DNA from: CAZDHT01 sp964505325
GTDB taxonomy: Bacteria > Planctomycetota > PUPC01
Direction of reading: 5' to 3'
Length of the DNA: 15,990 bases
Assembly: GCA_964505325.1 (NCBI GenBank)
Contig: CAZDHT010000102.1
Span: 1-15,990 of the forward strand
Shown here: positions 7,065-14,370 of the stretch, in pieces
Layout of the letters: the number at the start of each line of letters is the position of its first letter
How positions within the stretch are numbered: position 1 is the stretch's first letter
Notes under the pieces: model-generated
Databases searched by the model: none
Told to the model about the DNA's origin: nothing
The model's input: the letters and a program-made list of their open reading frames with translations, nothing else
Program-made: the position numbers and the translations under genes

Positions 7065-7862
7065 ACGCCGCCACGTCCACCGTGCTGCTCGAACACCACC
7101 TCAAGCAGCTCAAGCTCCCCAGCGTGCTGCGGGAGTATGCGTCGATGGCCGCCGTGTGCATGAAGGACCGGGCCGACTATCCGACCTATCTCCTGCGGCT
7201 GGCGGAACGGGAACTGCTCGACCGTGAACTCCGCGCCGCCGAACGGCGCGTCAAAGCCGCCCGGTTCCCCGTGGTGAAGACGCTCGACGCGTTCGACTTC
7301 AACGCCCAGCCGTCCATCAACCGAGAGTTGGTTCGCGAACTGGTCCGCGGTGAGTACATCGACCGCCGCGAGAACGTGCTCCTCATCGGGAACAGCGGCA
7401 CCGGCAAGACGCACCTGGCCACCGCCCTGGCCTTCACCGCCTGCCAGCAGGGACGGCGCGTCCGCTTCTTCACCGTTACCGGACTGGTCACCCAGCTCCT
7501 CGAACGCCGGGAGGACCGGCAACTCGAGCGCTTCCACAAGCAACTCGAACGGCTGCATCTCCTCGTCCTTGACGAGCTCGGCTACGTTCCGTGCTCCAAG
7601 GCCGCCGCCGAACTCTTCTTCGAGGTCATCAGCCGGGCCTACGAACGCACCAGCCTCATCGTCACCACCAACCTGCCGTTCCAAGCAGTGGACCGACGTG
7701 CTCGGCAGCGAGCGGCTCACCGGAGCCCTCCTCGACCGCCTCACGCACCACATCCACATCCTAGAAGCTAACGGCGAGAGCTACCGGCTCAAACAGCCCA
7801 GACGCCGGCTCCGAAGCCGGACGTCGAACACCACAAAACCATCGTCTAATAAGGAGGATTGA
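7061..7862 (+). pseudogene. istB: IS21-family helper ATPase IstB, broken by one extra base
   Basis: IstB is the AAA+ ATPase that helps the IstA transposase choose and capture target DNA. The first frame (7061-7771) gives the conserved N-terminal region, Walker A GNSGTGKT (residues 110-117), Walker B LLVLDE (167-172) and the sensor 'VTTNLPF' (201-207). It then runs into unrelated sequence ('QAVDRRARQRAAH'). The next frame carries the expected continuation 'WTDVLGSERLTGALLDRLTH' and 'HIHILEANGESYRL', ending at TGA 7860-7862. Removing one A from CCAAGCAGTGG (7682-7692) restores PFQQWTDVL, so this is a single-base insertion at about 7683-7684. The total length of about 267 codons is normal for IstB. 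With istA truncated and istB frameshifted, the element is almost certainly dead, unless the shift is a sequencing error. Confidence 0.88.
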
Positions 7863-7864
7863 CA

Positions 7865-7880
7865 CCCGCCGGAAGGCGGG
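7865..7880. terminator. Short GC hairpin after istB
   Basis: CCCGCC (7865-7870), loop GGAA, GGCGGG (7875-7880): a perfect 6-bp stem with a tetraloop, 2 nt past the istB stop. It is followed by CTATAAAAGG rather than a run of T, so it is at most a weak intrinsic terminator. It could instead belong to the old element's end. Confidence 0.35.
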
Positions 7881-8174
7881 CTATAAAAGGGATCGAACTG
7901 CGGGACAGGCGCTGCGGTTTTACCCCGCCGCGCGCCGCGCTTTTCCTCCGCCCCCCACACTGCGCCCATTGCCATCTTTCTCGGCACGTTTATGGCTCTT
8001 CTGAAGAGGTCTCCGGGATGACCGAGGCTGAGGACGAGTACGTGCCATGTTGCGCTGGAGCAGGCAGGCTCGCATACTGATCCTGCTGGAAGCACGTGCT
8101 TTCCCGATTGCCTTCCCCTTTCATGGGCGTGCGCCGCCCGGTTTCCCTTGCCCGGCATCTTTTGGGCGAGGCTA

Positions 8175-8203
8175 TTGTCATCGGAACCCTGTGGGAGTAC
8201 AAT
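8175..8203 (+). promoter_or_regulatory. sigma70-like promoter for the pilB-pilT-pilB cluster
   Basis: TTGTCA (8175-8180) and TACAAT (8198-8203), each five of six to consensus, are separated by exactly 17 nt. Transcription would begin near 8210 and give a leader of about 35 nt with a GAGG ribosome-binding site (8232-8235), 9 nt before the ATG at 8245. It also decides the start codon, since any start before about 8210 would not be on this transcript. A 12-bp palindrome (8090-8101) lies about 75 nt further upstream. Confidence 0.65.
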
Positions 8204-8244
8204 ATGGTGAGACGATTTCCTTCCTGCCGCCGAGGTATTTGGCA

Positions 8245-9951
8245 ATGGCACGGCAACTCTTAGGACGTCTTCTCAGGGCGAAGGGCGCGGTCACTGACGA
8301 AGACGTGAAGCGGGCTCTGCAAATGCAGCGCACCAAACCCGGCCTCCGGATCGGCGAGGCGTTGCTGGAGATGAACGCCACCGACGAGGCGGCGGTCACT
8401 GCCGCCCTGGCCGAACAATTCGGACTCGAAATGGTCGACCCGTCCGAGATGGACATTCCCAGGGAGACCATCGACCTTATCAGCCACGACGTCGCCCGCA
8501 AGCACTGCCTGATACCGGTCGGGCGCGGCGACGGCAAGCTCCGCGTGGCCATGGCTGACCCGTTGGACTTTGACGCGCTGGACAACATCCGGTTCGCCAC
8601 CAACTTCGACATCGACCAGGTGCTCGCCACCCGTGAGTCGATCAACCTGGCCATCGCAAAGAACCACGGCGTCGAGGAAGCCACCGTCGACGGCATGCTC
8701 CAGGAGTTCACCGAAAGCGACATTACGTTCCGAACCGACCAGGACGTCGATCTCGAGGTCGACGAGGAAGACGAGGACGCGCCGATCATCCGCTTGGTGT
8801 ATCTGCTGATCACGGAGGCGATGCGGCGGCGCGCCAGCGACATTCACATCGAACCCATGGCCGACCGGCTGCGCATCCGGTACCGGGTGGACGGCGTCTG
8901 CTTCGAGGTCCCCGGCCCCCCCAAATCGCTTCAGAGCTCCATCATCTCGCGGGTCAAGATCATGGCCGGGATCGACATCGCCGAGAAGCGGAGGCCCACT
9001 GACGGCCGCATCAAGTTCCGGGCGCTGGGCCGAGAGATTGACCTGCGCGTCTCGTGCCTGCCCACAAACCACGGCGAAAGCGTGGTGATGCGTATTCTCG
9101 ACAAGCAGTCGCTCTTGCTGGGTGTCCAGGAACTGGGGCTCGGCGATGAAGACTATGCACGGTTCCAAGGGATTATCCGAAGGCCCAACGGGATCTTCCT
9201 GGTGACGGGGCCGACCGGTTCCGGGAAGACCACCACCCTGTACGCCGCGCTGAGCGACCTGAACACCCCCGACCGTAAGATCATTACCGCCGAGGATCCC
9301 GTCGAGTACAACATCCCCGGCATCAACCAGTGCGAGGTGAGGCGCGAGATCGGCCGAACGTTTGCGCGGATTCTGAGGGCGATGCTGCGTCAGGCGCCCA
9401 ACATCATCCTGGTGGGCGAGATCCGTGACAAGGAGACCGCCGAGATCGCCATTCGGGCCGCCCTGACCGGCCACTTGGTGTTCAGCACGCTGCACACCAA
9501 CGACGCCGCCAGCGCCATCACCCGTCTGATCGACATGGGCGTGCCGGCGTTCCTCGTCGCGTCGTCCATCCAAGCGGTCATGGCCCAGCGGCTTCTGCGG
9601 ACCAACTGTACCGCGTGCAAAGAACCGGTGACCTACACGGAGCGAGAGCTTGCCTCTGTGGGGCTGGTGCCCGACGACGTCGCCAACCTGACCCTCTACA
9701 GGGGCCCCGGGTGTGACGAATGCGGTGACACCGGATACAAGGGCCGGATCGGCATCTTTGAGATGATGGAGATGAACACCAAGCTTCAGGAGCTGGCGTT
9801 CGACCAGGCGCCCACCAACAAGATTCGCGACGCCGCCGTCCGCTCCGGCATGGTTGACCTCCGCCGCGACGGCGTGAAAAAAATCCTGCGCGGCATCACG
9901 ACCATCGAAGAAGTGTTGCGCGTGACCGCCGAGATGGAATCGGTCCTGTGA
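8245..9951 (+). CDS. pilB: PilB/GspE-type assembly ATPase (first copy)
   Basis: A 568-residue cytoplasmic motor ATPase that powers pilin or pseudopilin assembly. The N-terminal MshEN/T2SSE_N domain (about 1-145) opens 'RQLLGRLLRAKGAVTDEDVKRAL'. An acidic linker follows ('DVDLEVDEEDEDAP', about 170-183), then the N2 domain with 'SDIHIEP', and the RecA-like domain with Walker A GPTGSGKTT (322-330), 'EDPVEY' and the Walker B/Asp-box region 'IILVGEIRD' (Glu392). A zinc-binding CxxC pair is present (Cys455/458 and Cys490/493), as in GspE/PilB. The ATG at 8245 is chosen over an in-frame start at 8047 because of the promoter at 8175-8203 and the GAGG site; family similarity also begins there. It shares an operon with pilT and a second PilB-like gene. 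Whether it serves a type IV pilus or a type II secretion system cannot be settled from sequence; adjacency to pilT favours a pilus. Confidence 0.9.
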   Translation: MARQLLGRLLRAKGAVTDEDVKRALQMQRTKPGLRIGEALLEMNATDEAAVTAALAEQFGLEMVDPSEMDIPRETIDLISHDVARKHCLIPVGRGDGKLRVAMADPLDFDALDNIRFATNFDIDQVLATRESINLAIAKNHGVEEATVDGMLQEFTESDITFRTDQDVDLEVDEEDEDAPIIRLVYLLITEAMRRRASDIHIEPMADRLRIRYRVDGVCFEVPGPPKSLQSSIISRVKIMAGIDIAEKRRPTDGRIKFRALGREIDLRVSCLPTNHGESVVMRILDKQSLLLGVQELGLGDEDYARFQGIIRRPNGIFLVTGPTGSGKTTTLYAALSDLNTPDRKIITAEDPVEYNIPGINQCEVRREIGRTFARILRAMLRQAPNIILVGEIRDKETAEIAIRAALTGHLVFSTLHTNDAASAITRLIDMGVPAFLVASSIQAVMAQRLLRTNCTACKEPVTYTERELASVGLVPDDVANLTLYRGPGCDECGDTGYKGRIGIFEMMEMNTKLQELAFDQAPTNKIRDAAVRSGMVDLRRDGVKKILRGITTIEEVLRVTAEMESVL

Positions 9952-9955
9952 CCGG

Positions 9956-9978
9956 CGGCCGGCGCCTCGCGCCGGCCG
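9956..9978. terminator. Strong GC hairpin between the first pilB and pilT
   Basis: CGGCCGGCGC (9956-9965), loop CTC, GCGCCGGCCG (9969-9978): a perfect 10-bp stem starting 5 nt after the pilB stop. There is no run of T after it, so it is more likely an mRNA-stabilising or attenuating element within the operon than a full terminator. The following 115-nt gap to pilT is the longest within the cluster. Confidence 0.5.
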
Positions 9979-10066
9979 GGGCATGTCTGCGGCACGCGGC
10001 CAGGCACGCGAAGTCCAGGAGTCCGATCCTTCAACCGCATTCTTGGCAACAGGAGAACCCGCTCGA

Positions 10067-11143
10067 ATGGTACCCGTGAACAAGCTCCTTCAGGCGGTCG
10101 TCGATCTCAAGGGGTCTGACCTGCACCTGGCGGTGGGCATTCCGCCGACGATCCGGCACCACGGCCGGCTCCGCCCGTTGGACCTGGCGGTGATGACCCC
10201 GGACGATACGTACGCGGTCATGAAGGCCATCACCCCGGACCGCTGCCAAGTCGAACTCAACGAGGAAGGAACCACCGACTTCGGTTTCGCCTTCGGCAAG
10301 GCGGCCCGGTTCCGCGTAAGCGTGTTTAAGCAAAAGCAGGTGCTGGGGGTGGCGTTGCGGCTCATCCCCAGCGAGATTCTCACCTTCGAGGAGATCGGGC
10401 TCCCTCCCTCGGTCAAGAACCTGCTCTTCAAGCCGCGCGGCCTGTTTCTGGTGACTGGGCCGACCGGCTGCGGCAAGACCACCACCCTTGCCACCATGAT
10501 CAACTTCATCAACCTGGAAAGCGAGCGACACATCATCACGCTCGAAGACCCGATCGAGTACTATCACGAGCACGCGAAGTCGATCATCACCCAGCGCGAG
10601 GTCGGCCTGGACGTGCCCAGCTTCGGCGAGGGGCTGCGGCGAGCCCTGCGCCAGGACCCCGACGTCATCCTGGTGGGCGAGATGCGCGACCTCGACACCA
10701 TCGAGGCGGCCATCCGCGCCGCCGAGACCGGGCACCTGGTCTTCGCCACCCTGCACACCACCGGGGCCGCCAAGACGATTGACCGCATCATCGACGTGTT
10801 TCCCACCGACCAGCAGGAGCAGATCCGAACGCAGTTGTCCACCTCCATCCTCGCCGTCATTTCACAGCAGCTTCTCCCGCTGGCCAGCGGAAAGGGACGC
10901 ATCGCCGCGTTCGAGATCATGCTGATGAAGCCGTCCATCGCCAACATGATCCGCAAGAGGGAAACCTTCAAGATCGATTCCGACATCCAGACCGGACGGC
11001 GGGAAGGAATGGTCCTGCTCGACGACCATCTGTGCGAACTCTACATGGCGGGACAGATCACCTTCAGCGATATGATGAGGCACGCCGTCAGCCCGCAGGA
11101 ACTGGAGAGAAAGGTTAAGACCCTGGCCGCCGCCAGGAAGTAG
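10067..11143 (+). CDS. pilT: Twitching motility retraction ATPase PilT
   Basis: A 358-residue hexameric ATPase that drives pilus retraction, close to the usual PilT length. It starts 'VNKLLQAVVDLKGSDLHLAVG', typical for PilT. It has Walker A GPTGCGKTT (131-139), 'ITLEDPIEY', the Walker B region 'VILVGEMRD' (Glu205), and the diagnostic PilT box AIRAAETGH (215-223) followed by 'LVFATLHTTGAAKTIDRIID'. It lacks the MshEN domain and the zinc CxxC pairs of PilB, as expected. The ATG at 10067 is preferred because AGGAGA (10051-10056) lies 10 nt upstream; an in-frame extension to 9983 has no supporting similarity. It sits 115 nt after the first PilB gene and 23 nt before the second. Its presence argues that the assembled fibre is a retractable type IV pilus rather than only a secretion pseudopilus. 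Confidence 0.92.
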   Translation: MVPVNKLLQAVVDLKGSDLHLAVGIPPTIRHHGRLRPLDLAVMTPDDTYAVMKAITPDRCQVELNEEGTTDFGFAFGKAARFRVSVFKQKQVLGVALRLIPSEILTFEEIGLPPSVKNLLFKPRGLFLVTGPTGCGKTTTLATMINFINLESERHIITLEDPIEYYHEHAKSIITQREVGLDVPSFGEGLRRALRQDPDVILVGEMRDLDTIEAAIRAAETGHLVFATLHTTGAAKTIDRIIDVFPTDQQEQIRTQLSTSILAVISQQLLPLASGKGRIAAFEIMLMKPSIANMIRKRETFKIDSDIQTGRREGMVLLDDHLCELYMAGQITFSDMMRHAVSPQELERKVKTLAAARK

Positions 11144-11166
11144 CCGCCACCGTCAGGAAGGAGCTC

Positions 11167-12912
11167 ATGGCCAAGACAACCGGAGCCACCACGTATATGA
11201 GAAGGCGGATCGGACAGATCCTGCTCGACCACGGCATAGTGACCGAGTCGCAGGTCAAGGAAGCCCTCGAGCAGGCGAAGGTGCAGGGCGGCGCGCTCGG
11301 GCAGATGCTGGTGCAATTGGGCTACGCGGCCGAGGACGACGTCATCCAGGCGCTGGCCGAGCAGGCGGGAATGGAGGTCGTCGACCTCGACCAACTCGAC
11401 ACCATCCCCTCCGACGTGCTCGACAGGGTGAGCCCCTCGCTCGCCAAGATCTATCGCATCGTGCCAATCAAGTTCGACAACGACGTGCTCACCGTCGCCA
11501 TGGCGGACCCGCTGAACGTGAATGCGCTCGACGACCTGCGGCTGATGCTCAGCACCGAGGTGGCGGGCGCGGTCAGCACCGAGTCGGCGGTCGACAACGC
11601 CATCGACAAGTTCTATGCCGACCGCCGCGAATCGGTCGAAGAAATCCTGCAGGAAATGGAGAAGACTACCACCAGCTTCGCCCTGGAGTACGGCGACTCG
11701 TCGCGGAGCTTCGACCTGGACACGCTCCAGGAAATGGCCATGTCGGCGCCGGTCATCAAGCTCCTCAACCTCATCCTCCTCCAGGCCATCAAGGACCAAT
11801 CGAGTGACATCCATTTCGAACCCTTCGAAGAAGACTTCAAAGTCCGGTACCGCGTCGACGGCGCGCTGTACGAAATGATCCCTCCCCCCCGGCACCTGGC
11901 GCTGGCCGTGATCTCGCGCATCAAGGTCATGTCCGAACTGAACATCTCCGAAACCCGCATGCCGCAGGACGGCCGCATCGAGCTGATGATCAGCGGCAAC
12001 CCGATCGACCTCCGCGTATCCACCCTCCCCACCCTGTTCGGCGAGAGCGTCGTAATGCGTGTGCTCGACCGGAGCGTGGTCGCCCTTGACCTCGAGCGCA
12101 TCGGCCTCCGCGGCGACGAGCTCGACGTCCTGAAGACGCTGACGAACCGGCCCTACGGGATCGTGCTGGTCACCGGCCCCACCGGCTGCGGCAAGACCAC
12201 CACCCTCTACTCCGCTCTCAACTTCGTCAACGACATAGGCGTCAAGATCATCACCACCGAAGACCCCGTCGAGTACGACCTGGCCGGCATCATGCAGGTC
12301 CAGATCAACGAGGGGATCGGCGTCACGTTCGCCTCCTGCCTCAGGTCGATCCTGCGGCAGGACCCCGACAAGATCCTGATCGGCGAGACGCGAGACCTGG
12401 AGACCGCCGAGATTGCCATCCAGGCCTCCCTTACCGGCCACCTCGTGCTCAGCACCCTCCACACCAACGACGCGCCTAGCGCCATCACCCGCATGATCGA
12501 CATGCCGGTCGAGCCGTTCCTCCTGTGCGCCACCGTCCAAGCCGTGGTGGCGCAGCGGCTGGTGCGCATGATCTGCGTCAAGTGCAAGCGAGAGTACGAA
12601 CCCACCCCGGACATGCTCGAACAACTGCGCCTCACGCCCGAGGAGGTCGAAGGCCGGAAGTTCTACTACGGCGCGGGGTGCCCCGAGTGCAACAACACCG
12701 GCTACCGCGGCCGCACCGCCATCTTCGAGATTATGATGATCACCGACCGGATGCGGGAGCTGATCATGGCCAAGTCTTCGACGCAGGCCATGCGAGAACT
12801 CGCCCGGCAGGAAGGGATGCGGACACTGCGCGAGTCAGGCCTGCTCAAGATCTACGACGGCATCACCACCATCGAGGAAGTCGTCCGCGAGACGCTCGCC
12901 TCGGAAGGCTAG
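11167..12912 (+). CDS. pilB: PilB/GspE-type assembly ATPase (second copy)
   Basis: A 581-residue assembly ATPase, paralogous to the first copy but clearly diverged. The MshEN domain (from about 12) reads 'RRRIGQILLDHGIVTESQVKEAL', and the N2 domain has 'SSDIHFEPFEEDFKVRYRVDG'. Walker A is GPTGCGKTT (337-345), with 'TTEDPVEYDL' and 'ILIGETRD' after it. Zinc-binding cysteines are Cys470/473 and Cys505/508, followed by 'GYRGRTAIFEI'. A strong GGAAGGAG site (about 11155-11162) precedes the ATG, and the gap to pilT is only 23 nt, so it is in the same operon. No PilC/GspF platform gene follows. Its TAG stop lies inside the left inverted repeat of a MITE-like element, so the extreme C-terminus ('LASEG') may have been set by that insertion. 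One copy may serve a pilus and the other a type II secretion system; which is which cannot be told here. Confidence 0.9.
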   Translation: MAKTTGATTYMRRRIGQILLDHGIVTESQVKEALEQAKVQGGALGQMLVQLGYAAEDDVIQALAEQAGMEVVDLDQLDTIPSDVLDRVSPSLAKIYRIVPIKFDNDVLTVAMADPLNVNALDDLRLMLSTEVAGAVSTESAVDNAIDKFYADRRESVEEILQEMEKTTTSFALEYGDSSRSFDLDTLQEMAMSAPVIKLLNLILLQAIKDQSSDIHFEPFEEDFKVRYRVDGALYEMIPPPRHLALAVISRIKVMSELNISETRMPQDGRIELMISGNPIDLRVSTLPTLFGESVVMRVLDRSVVALDLERIGLRGDELDVLKTLTNRPYGIVLVTGPTGCGKTTTLYSALNFVNDIGVKIITTEDPVEYDLAGIMQVQINEGIGVTFASCLRSILRQDPDKILIGETRDLETAEIAIQASLTGHLVLSTLHTNDAPSAITRMIDMPVEPFLLCATVQAVVAQRLVRMICVKCKREYEPTPDMLEQLRLTPEEVEGRKFYYGAGCPECNNTGYRGRTAIFEIMMITDRMRELIMAKSSTQAMRELARQEGMRTLRESGLLKIYDGITTIEEVVRETLASEG

Positions 12913-13083
12913 TGTAGTGTTGCGTAGATACCTATGCTTATGTTCGCGGTGTTTGGCGACACTTGCGGCCGTACGAAGCACAGAACCATGGATGAGCATC
13001 TCCACAATGGTGGCGATTTCACCGTTTTGGGCCGTTGTCACGCCTTCCTATAAGACAAGAACAGAATGACACATTACACTAGC
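12908..13083. mobile_element. MITE-like element with 13-bp terminal inverted repeats
   Basis: GCTAGTGTAGTGT (12908-12920) and ACATTACACTAGC (13071-13083) are inverted copies matching at 12 of 13 positions, framing 176 bp. Both ends carry CTAG, compatible with a 4-bp CTAG or a TA target duplication. The interior has no recognisable gene; a short reverse frame ('TTAQNGEIATIVEMLIHG') runs through it but resembles no transposase I know. The pilB stop codon TAG is in the left repeat. Confidence 0.45.
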
Positions 13084-13095
13084 GAAGCATTGCAC

Positions 13096-13330
13096 GGGCA
13101 CTTATCTCCTCCACGACCGCCCACGCGCGCTAATTCTGCTTACCATATGGTCCGAAATATTACCGCATAGGCTGCGCTTGTCAAGGTGTCAGTTGCGGAC
13201 CGCGCCGGTGATGTCGGCGCGCTGTCAAGTGCTTATCACCTTGTTTAGTGGGCACTTATGCATTACGAGTCTGGGTGCGGCTTCCATGTGCGGACCGAAC
13301 TTTCGCGCGACAATTATTTACCATATGGTC
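13096..13330. repeat. Paired degenerate direct repeats with ACCATATGGT palindromes
   Basis: Two motifs recur in the same order. GGGCACTTAT is at 13096-13105 and 13250-13259. A longer unit (GCGCG, then AATT, then TTACCATATGGTC) is at 13125-13152 and 13305-13330, matching at about 22 positions with a 2-nt gap. Each unit includes the perfect palindrome ACCATATGGT (13142-13151 and 13320-13329). They look like two diverged copies of one element or of a protein-binding site. Confidence 0.55.
13182..13243. repeat. Nested inverted repeat (REP-like hairpin)
   Basis: The outer stem is CAAGGTG (13182-13188) with CACCTTG (13237-13243). The inner stem is CGCGCCG (13201-13207) with CGGCGCG (13215-13221) around a 7-nt loop. 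Both are perfect 7-bp stems, separated by unpaired arms. It sits between the two direct repeat copies. No run of T follows, so it is not an obvious terminator. Confidence 0.45.
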
Positions 13331-13445
13331 TCTGAAAGTTGCGCTGGGGTAGTTTCGGCTGCTGGTTGGAGCGGCGCGGGCGCTCGATGCCGGCTCCGGG
13401 CGACATCTCAAGAGTGCTAACACCTCGGCCCGGTGAAGAGATATG

Positions 13446-13532
13446 GCAAAAGGTGTCAGCGCCCTTTTTCGGGCGACACGGTACGATCCAATCCTGAGTT
13501 ATGTTCCCCAAAAAGGTCCTGACACCTTTTGC
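13446..13532. repeat. Long REP/MITE-like inverted repeat
   Basis: GCAAAAGGTGTCAG (13446-13459) and CTGACACCTTTTGC (13519-13532) are perfect 14-bp inverted copies. The similarity continues inward through a CC-TTTTT segment, so each arm is about 28 nt, enclosing roughly 30 nt. A related AAGGTGTCAG with GACC downstream occurs alone at 13184-13200. The design recalls REP elements moved by REP-associated (Y1) transposases; no such gene is in the window. It lies between convergent genes, where such elements are common. Confidence 0.65.
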
Positions 13533-13700
13533 ACCGCAACGCTTCAAATGGCTGAAGTGTCACCAAAGATGTTGGCGATGCTGGCTCAGAGAGGGATCGC
13601 GTGCAAACACGAACTTGAAACGACACCTGTGTTGTCTCAGGTTTGAATCTGTGGGTCGCGTCGCCGGTGCCGGGTACGCCCCGCACTCGGTCCAGGTCCA

Positions 13701-13721
13701 GTCGCACACGGCGTGTGCGAC
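13701..13721. terminator. Perfect 9-bp hairpin downstream of the LptA-like gene
   Basis: GTCGCACAC (13701-13709), loop GGC, GTGTGCGAC (13713-13721). On the reverse strand it lies about 97 nt past the stop of the LptA-like gene and could end that operon's transcript. No run of T follows on either strand, so it may act only with Rho or be another REP-like palindrome. Confidence 0.4.
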
Positions 13722-13817
13722 GTACATGGTCATGCTGTACCACAAGGTTAAACTCCAAGCAGCACCAGCCGCGCGGCGCAACGTTCCGTTTACAGGGAGA
13801 CAGATCGGGCGCGAGGG

Positions 13818-14360
13818 CTATCCTTCTTTCTTGCCCTTCTTGTCCTTCTCTTCGGCGGGTTCTTCTAACTCGACCTCCGTCACTCCACCTTCCGGCATCT
13901 CGACGCGCTGATGGTCCACGTGGTAGATGATCTTGGGCCCGGTTGACACTGTCCGGGGCGACTTCGCGGTTGCCGGCTTGTCCTTCCACCCGTGCAGAAC
14001 GATGATGTTCTTGGTGAAGTCGAACGAGGCCCTGGCTGCGACGGCGGTCAGCTCCTTGGTCGTCAGGTTGACCGTGCCCGTCGCAAGCACCGACTCCATC
14101 TTGCCGTCCTTCATCTTGGCGGTCATCTTCTCGCACTCGATGATCGTCACCTGGTCGCCAAGGGTCCGGGTGACGTGGACTTTTCCCTCCAGGTAGATGT
14201 CGCCCTTGGAGCGGTCGAATATGATGGAGCTTGCCTTCAGCCTAAGGGACGGCTTGGGCGCTGGCTTCGCGGGAGGGGGCGCGGCGGCGTACAGCGCCGA
14301 ACAACCCGCATATGCGGCGCAGGCTGCGACGGAAAGGACGCGTCTCAGGGCGGTCGTCAC
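13818..14360 (-). CDS. LptA/OstA-like periplasmic protein
   Basis: A 180-residue exported protein with an OstA_N (LptA-like) beta-jellyroll domain. This family forms the periplasmic bridge that carries lipopolysaccharide to the outer membrane. The signal sequence is 'RRVLSVAACAAYAGCSALYAAA'; cleavage after AAA fits signal peptidase I, while 'YAGC' is only a weak lipobox. The domain covers about 38-125, with the repeating pattern 'SIIFDRSKGDIYLEGKVHV', 'MESVLATGTVNLTTKEL' and 'ARASFDFTKNIIVLHG'. The C-terminus is charged and ends 'EEKDKKGKKEG'. The start is GTG (14358-14360) with AGGAG overlapping the upstream stop codon, 10 nt away, so it is translated in an operon with the repeat protein before it. 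No other lpt genes are nearby. It could be a true LptA or a related OstA-domain envelope protein; the domain call is fairly sure and the exact role is not. Confidence 0.78.
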   Translation of the reverse strand: MTTALRRVLSVAACAAYAGCSALYAAAPPPAKPAPKPSLRLKASSIIFDRSKGDIYLEGKVHVTRTLGDQVTIIECEKMTAKMKDGKMESVLATGTVNLTTKELTAVAARASFDFTKNIIVLHGWKDKPATAKSPRTVSTGPKIIYHVDHQRVEMPEGGVTEVELEEPAEEKDKKGKKEG

Positions 14361-14370
14361 GAATTCGCTC

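Larger units (their letters stand above)
6900..7864 (+). mobile_element. Truncated IS21-family element (istA 3' end plus istB)
   Basis: The stretch comprises the istA tail and the whole of istB with the normal ATGA overlap. A possible right terminus is ATTGACA at 7858-7864, directly at the istB stop; its complement begins TGTCA, a start seen in several IS21-family inverted repeats. No matching left repeat could be located, because the left part of the element is gone. The left limit is approximate. Confidence 0.6.
7863..8244. other. Intergenic region between the IS21 remnant and the first pilus ATPase
   Basis: About 380 nt without a supported gene. It contains a CCCGCC-GGAA-GGCGGG hairpin (7865-7880) just after istB, a perfect 12-bp palindrome AAGCACGTGCTT (8090-8101), and the promoter of the pilus ATPase gene (8175-8203). 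An open frame running from 8047 into the ATPase gene lies mostly upstream of this promoter and shows no family resemblance before 8245. Confidence 0.5.
12913..13817. other. Repeat-rich non-coding region between convergent genes
   Basis: About 900 nt lie between the ends of the converging pilB and LptA-like genes. The stretch reads as less GC-rich than the flanking genes and has no supported gene. It holds the MITE-like element (to 13083), two degenerate direct repeats with ACCATATGGT palindromes, a nested hairpin (13182-13243), a long inverted repeat (13446-13532) and a 9-bp hairpin (13701-13721), each listed separately. From 13533 to 13700 nothing beyond a small inverted repeat (CTTCA/TGAAG near 13545) was seen. 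Confidence 0.6.

Noticed and set aside
7851..8080. Perfect AAGGAGG followed by a TTG-started frame of 73 codons
   Set aside because: The spacing to the TTG is only about 1 nt, the frame crosses a hairpin, and its sequence is not protein-like. The AAGGAGG is within the istB end and probably part of the element terminus.
8047..8244. N-terminal extension of the first PilB-like protein
   Set aside because: The added residues resemble no PilB/GspE sequence and lie mostly upstream of a good promoter at 8175-8203. The ATG at 8245 has its own ribosome-binding site.
8260..10083. Very long open frame on the reverse strand (about 607 codons)
   Set aside because: It is the shadow of the first PilB-like gene. 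Long antisense frames are expected in GC-rich genes, the composition is low-complexity, and the + strand has clear catalytic motifs.
11041..12624. Long reverse-strand open frame (about 527 codons)
   Set aside because: It is antisense to the second PilB-like gene, with the same artefactual composition and no motif.
13096..13532. CRISPR array
   Set aside because: The repeats are few, degenerate and unevenly spaced with palindromic cores, and no cas gene is present.
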